Assembly: GCA_027574665.1 (NCBI GenBank)
Contig: CM050666.1
Span: 7,068,001 to 7,132,000, forward strand
Reading direction: 5' to 3'
From: Rhynochetos jubatus
Lineage: Eukaryota; Chordata; Aves; Eurypygiformes; Rhynochetidae
Length of the DNA stretch: 64,000 nucleotides
The stretch's first letter is position 1. Each line of letters opens with the position of its first letter. A model generated the notes under the pieces. It had not been told where the DNA came from, did no database searches, and was given only the letters and a program-made list of their open reading frames with translations. Position numbers and translations under genes: made by a program. This document shows positions 36,716-64,000 of the stretch, piece after piece.

Positions 36716-38940
36716 GTAATTCCACTCGTTGAATTTTTTAGTTCTGAAACTTAAACATCTGAGTTTTAGGGGAAAACTAAACAAGCTACGCCCTACCATG
36801 AACAGCTGTACAAAATAACTTGATCATTCTTGCGAATGCAGTACGCACATGTGTTTGTACCAGACCGCAAAGCCTTTGGAGTAAATCTGCCAACAAGGTA
36901 GCTTAGGATAGCTCACTTGATAACTGCTGTCTGCTCAGCTAGACAGGCTTGCAAACCACCACTAAGAGAAATATGAGTAACCAGCGTCCAGTTAAGAATG
37001 ATCTAGAAGTCTGGTGGCAAAGGAAAATTGATCTACAGACCCCTGAGCTCTCACCTCCTCTGTGGGCTTCCCACAAAAACACTTTTTTAAATGAAAAAAC
37101 AGACTTAATTTGAAAAAACTACTTTGCTGCACTTACATTTCCCTCTAGGAAGTGGCTGAAAGAACTGTACAGACGGTAACCTTGTTCTAGGAGACACAGC
37201 AGTACTAAGGGCTAAGTAGCCTCCGACTCAACAGGCCTTTGCTGTATGCTTTGCTCATGACCTAGTAACGCTTAGCTGGTGTTTCGGTCCCTGACAGGGG
37301 CTTGTCTTTAAAGTCTGTAGACATTCTGTCTTAAATTGCTTCTGAGATGGGACTTTGAAATGCAAAAGCTGGGTTACACTTTTAGCTGGGGTACTAGATT
37401 AACCTAAGGAGTTGTTAGAGCAAGAAAACTGCTCCCAGCTTTCCCTTGTAGTTCTAATACATAGAGGAAGCTGGTTCAAGTTCTCATCTTTCTGGGACTT
37501 GGCCCCTGGACTGTCCTGCCTTGCCCCTGGCTGCTTGGAGGGGACAATTCTGACAGCCTCTCTGGGGCTTGAGAAGCAGAGGGAGGCACTTGTAAACCCA
37601 CTACAGAAGCTGCAGTCCTTGTGTGTCCATACCCTGCTGTGAACGTAGGTAACCACAAGCTTCACAGCAATTCAAACATCGCACCACAGATGCCAGTTTA
37701 AGGCTACAGCAGTTTCATGCTTGTTCTGATCAAACTGCCTAAAGAGGCTGCTTGCAGCCACACCTGGTTGTAACGGTGACAGGCTGAAGTGTTCTCTGGA
37801 AGAGCTGGTGTTTTTATGGCCATGAGGCAAAATACATGTTCTACATGGGAGGCCAGGAGTCCCAGGTTTTGTCTTACTTGCTGAAATAACCTTTCAACCT
37901 CTCTACTAAGGAATAATGGATAGAGTACCACTAGGATAAGGCTGCAATAGTAGTATTGCTGAATTGCACGGTTCTGGTTTCTGCAGACTAACATCTGGAA
38001 AAAGTTCCCTGCCACCCAGGAATCAGAACTGGCTCTGCTGTTACTCAAGTCTAAACATGATAAATTAAGGCCAGAAAGTGGGGAGTTTTTTTGACTGTGC
38101 TAGCAGTGTGGGTGGATCAGCAAGGATTGTAAAACCTATTGGCTTTATCATAAAGACCTGAACCTAACTGTCAGCCTGCCAACAAAATCTGCCCTGCTTG
38201 CAACAGTCATTGGTTCTGGCAGTGAGTGAGTGGTAGGAGCTTTATCAAAGAGCTGGTGTACCTCAACAGCAAGGTAGATTCCAATTGGTTTTTTAAGCAA
38301 GCTTTACTTTTTTTAAATCTCACTTCAATGGGTTTTCTGTTTTTAAACTCCCTGGGGAAGGACAGGTTGTTTCTAGGGTTACAAAATCCTGCCACTGCAG
38401 TGCTATGGGTGTTTAAGACACCCACTTTGCTTTGGGTGCACTGGCAGCTACGTGGGCTGACGATGACCACAGCAAAGGCACACACTGAAGAGCAGCTGCA
38501 GTCTCGGTGACTGTAGGCTCCACCTTTTGTACCAGTTCAGGGACTCTGTTTTGCAGGTGCACTCTTCACAGAAAAAAGGGCTCAGCACACACTGGGTTGA
38601 CATCTGAGGGAAGTGTATGTTAAGTTTGTGACTTCAGTTAAACTGTTCTACCCTCCTCGAGTACCTTGCTGAGTTCATTACAGACTGCACTGTGTGGTCA
38701 CAGACCCCCCTTTAGACAGCTGTCTGCATCTTCTAGTTTTAAGTCTCATTCCCACCTTCTCCTGCAGCAAAAAGTTTCAGGCTGTTTCATCTGTTGAAGT
38801 AAAGCACATTCAGGAAAACTGAATGCATGTGAATGTTCAGCATTATACCCAAAAGCATTAATTAATATTAGGCCCCAGGACTGCTGAGTTACCAGGACAG
38901 CGCAAAACATGGTGAGATTCACTATTCATTCGCACTTACT
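36716..38940. other. Intergenic gap between convergent DERL3 and SMARCB1
   Basis: About 2.2 kb between the expected 3' ends of the two converging genes. Open frames here are short and overlap on both strands. No exon, RNA gene or repeat recognised. Confidence 0.65.
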
Positions 38941-38958
38941 GAACTCATATGCATTCCT

Positions 38959-38964
38959 TTTATT
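38959..38964 (-). terminator. Poly(A) signal (AATAAA) of SMARCB1
   Basis: Plus-strand TTTATT, that is AATAAA on the coding strand, 307 nt after the SMARCB1 stop codon, giving a short 3' UTR of about 330 nt (roughly 38940-39270). No other canonical signal lies between it and the stop. Confidence 0.75.
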
Positions 38965-39270
38965 TAAAAAGTTGTCCTAATAGTGCATGTTGCACCTATA
39001 CAAAAGAATTTTTACACTGTCCACACAAAGGTATATAAGGGCTCCAGCGGCTGCCACGGGTCTCAGCTACATCACGTTAACGCAGCCGCCTCGGTATGTG
39101 GCATTTAGGTGGAGGGGGTGGGGACAGAAGTCAGCAGTACTGGGAACTCTTGGCAAGTGGAATGTGTGTCCCCGTCAGGGACAGAAAGACCCCTGCCAAT
39201 CCTAGATCCATTTGGGGAGAGGACTAGGGATAAAGTCTGTAGGAAGAGCACCAGTGTCACAACAGGAAGA

Positions 39271-61588
<22,318 letters not shown>

Positions 61589-64000
61589 CTAAAGGGGAAA
61601 AGGAAAGCCATGACTTCAGTGTCTGGGAAGAGAGATCCCGGTGCAGCATGGTGGACAACTCCCAGCAGTAGTGGTGAGTTCCACCCCCTGCCCGGGGCTG
61701 GTGCCCTGCTGGTAGGGCACAAACTGTTCGCCACAAACATCCTCCGTCCCCTGGGCCCCGCTTGCCAGGCCAGGTCACACCTGGGAGGCACTGTGTCATG
61801 CCATGGCACCTCTGAAGCATGGGGCTATTTTTGGGCTGTTCTCCCTTGGCAGCTGGCCGGCAGGAAATGCTTTTGCAAACTGTGGATGAGAACCAGACCC
61901 TTCAAGAATGAAACAAATCACTAGGGAGTACATTCTCCCCCTTTGTCCCACATCCTCTGTCCCTCCTGGCCCCAGGAAGAGGTGATATTAATGGCAGGAA
62001 GCCTTTAAGCCCCAGCACGCAGTTGTGCTCCCCATTGTCACTCCCATGGTGTCCCCTTGCTGTCCTGGCGTGGTGAGCAGACTCCCAGCATGGCTAGGGG
62101 GCATGGCAAGCTGGAGAGCAGGACACACGGAGCAGGGGTGACTTAGCCCAGCCCATGGGACTGGACCATGCCCCTTGCCTTCCTGTGCCTATGACTCTGC
62201 TTGGGGATAAGATCACCTGGGCTGTCCCACACTTAGTTGGAAAAGCACGGTTCCTCTTGGCAACATTAATTAGCTGACTTCCATTGGTTTCCCACCTGAC
62301 ATAACCCCCAGCTTGCTGTGAGGCATGTGGGTGAGAGGCGCTCAGTCCCTGGTCACCGTGCTGCATGAGCCAGGGGGCCAAACTCGGATGGTTTTGCCTG
62401 ATTCTGTGCAGGCAAATTTGAAGGTGCTTGAGCAGCAGCAGGAGCTGAGATGCAGCAATGACACATCTCTACTCTGACAGGCAGGATCTGTCCCACAGGG
62501 CTCCAGAGGGAGGACCTAGGATTTAGAGGTCCTCTTCCCTCCTGCTTCCTGCCTTCTTCCAAGTCTGCTCTCCTGGCTGCCCTGCCAGGGACACAAAGGT
62601 CAGGCGGGCATGATGCCAGGACTGCCATGATGCCGTGTAATCCGCGTGCTGCCGCCGCTCTCTTCCCTACAATAAGCCCATTCATGCGGGCTGGAATGAA
62701 GTGTGAAGCCCTTGGCATTAATTCCGCTACCGAGCTCCCGACTCTTCAGTGGCCCTGTGCCTCTGAGCGATGCACAGATGGACACAGGAGCCAGTGAGCT
62801 CACACAAGGTGCAGTTTAGGTGTCCAGCTCTTTGTGTGCCTCTCACCATTCCAGTTAGCTGGCTTGTCCTCCCCGGGCAGACAAGACACCCTTGGTGGCT
62901 TGGCACCTGCTAACCTCTTCCTTAGAAACCATTGACCCAACCCTGGTGTCCCAGTGCACTTTCACACACCACGGAAACCGCACCATTGGCATGTGCAAAG
63001 AGAGACAGCCATCTGACATCCTGCACAGCGGAGCCGACCAAAGCCACCGGCTGAGGGCTTTGGTGGAAGGAAGGGGTACGGGCTGGCCTGTCCCAGGGAT
63101 TCTGTACTGGGCTGCTCCTGCTGAATGCTGGAGCCCAGCCAGGCCAGAGGTACCTGTCTCTCCCGGAGCTCTCTAGGAGCCACCTGGCACCCTGCCTGGG
63201 CTGGCAGCTCACGCCTGCGAAGGACAGCTGGCAGAAGGAGCTGGTAACATTCACGTCCTGGCCAACATCTTGCTCCCAGCCTTGACGAGCCCCTCTGCCA
63301 AGCACGTAATGGCAGCTATGTCCCCAAAGCCCAGCCTGGAGGGACGAGGCTCCTTGCTCCTGAGTGTGGCCAAGAGCACCCACTGCCACCAGGGACTGGT
63401 CCTGCGGCCTGAGGGCATGGGGGGACGAATGTGTCAGGTTTCCCAGGACCAGGAGGTGCAGGACAGCCACACTGAGACACGTGGGGAGGAGTGGAGGTGG
63501 ACCCTGAGGACAGCCCTCACTGTGGAACTGGGAGCACTGGGAAACCCTCAGTAGTTGCCCGGGTAGGTGAGTGGACAGGCTGACCCAGATGGGCTTACTG
63601 CTGTTTTTTTGTCTTGGCTATGCTAAGCACATCTACCTGGTCACCAGCTATTACCCTCCTGGCTGGGGGACACTGACAGGCTAATGGAGACCATCACCCT
63701 CCTCCAAGCAGGGGCAGAGGGGGCACTGCCTGTTTCCTTCTCGCCATAAGGGATCCCACATTCAGGGGCAGCCCAGAGGTAGGTTTTCTCTCTCCCCTTT
63801 GGTTAACTCAAGGCCACTGGCATGCATCCCATCTTCCAGCCATTCAAACCTTGTCTTACGCAGGACCCTCCCTTCTCCTGCGCTCTGCTGTGACCGGCCC
63901 TGGGAGGGGACACAGGGTGGCCTTGCGAGGCTCTGGGTGGAGGCAGGAGGCAAGACCTGTGCTCACTGTGCCCCTGGACAAGCAGCCAGTCTCTCCCTGT
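61589..64000 (-). other. MMP11 intron 1 (to window edge)
   Basis: Sequence upstream of the exon 2 acceptor (CCCCTTTAG at 61589-61597). I searched the minus strand for a signal-peptide exon ending in phase 0 at a GT donor and saw none; the 182-codon minus-strand frame at 62922-63470 has no leader-like hydrophobic core. No other gene, repeat or RNA recognised. Confidence 0.55.

Noticed and set aside
62922-63470. 182-codon minus-strand frame considered as MMP11 exon 1
   Set aside because: No signal-peptide-like hydrophobic core with a phase-0 donor, and no resemblance to the MMP11 leader.

Overview
The window is vertebrate nuclear DNA carrying five spliced protein-coding genes, and it is probably avian. 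The gene order and orientation match human 22q11.23 read backwards (SLC2A11, DERL3, SMARCB1, MMP11). The genes are compact and GC-rich with short introns, and I could recognise no interspersed repeat with confidence, all typical of a bird microchromosome. A second SLC2A11-type transporter lies in tandem, an arrangement I associate with non-mammalian vertebrates. The species cannot be read from the sequence. All exon boundaries were placed by hand from reading frame, GT-AG sites and remembered human proteins; no alignment was run.

Layout. (1) 58-6394, minus: seven internal exons of a class II GLUT-like sugar transporter, probably SLC2A11B; its 3' exons run off the left edge. (2) 11165-19032, minus: SLC2A11, eleven coding exons, complete except for a short first coding exon I could not place with confidence. 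The seven exons shared by the two genes have identical lengths. (3) 19033-30739: a long gap holding the SLC2A11 5' region. (4) 30740-35912, plus: CpG-island promoter and complete seven-exon DERL3 (242 residues). Its fourth intron is a convincing minor-spliceosome (U12) intron and its third has a U12-like donor. (5) 38959-51257, minus: complete nine-exon SMARCB1 (376 residues, the short isoform), converging on DERL3. Intron 2 contains two candidate frame-preserving microexons of 27 and 30 nt. (6) 51520-61588, minus: MMP11 exons 2-8 with complete 3' UTR; exon 1 (signal peptide) probably lies beyond the right edge. The MMP11 poly(A) signal sits only about 260 bp upstream of the SMARCB1 start codon.

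The genes are functionally unrelated neighbours: two membrane sugar (or pigment-cell) transporters, an ER-associated degradation channel component, a BAF chromatin-remodelling core subunit and a secreted metalloproteinase. The interest lies in gene architecture: an old tandem transporter duplication, minor-class introns in DERL3, possible bird-specific microexons in SMARCB1, and a very tight MMP11-to-SMARCB1 junction with a G-quadruplex motif in between. I saw no rRNA, tRNA, CRISPR, endogenous virus or intact transposon.
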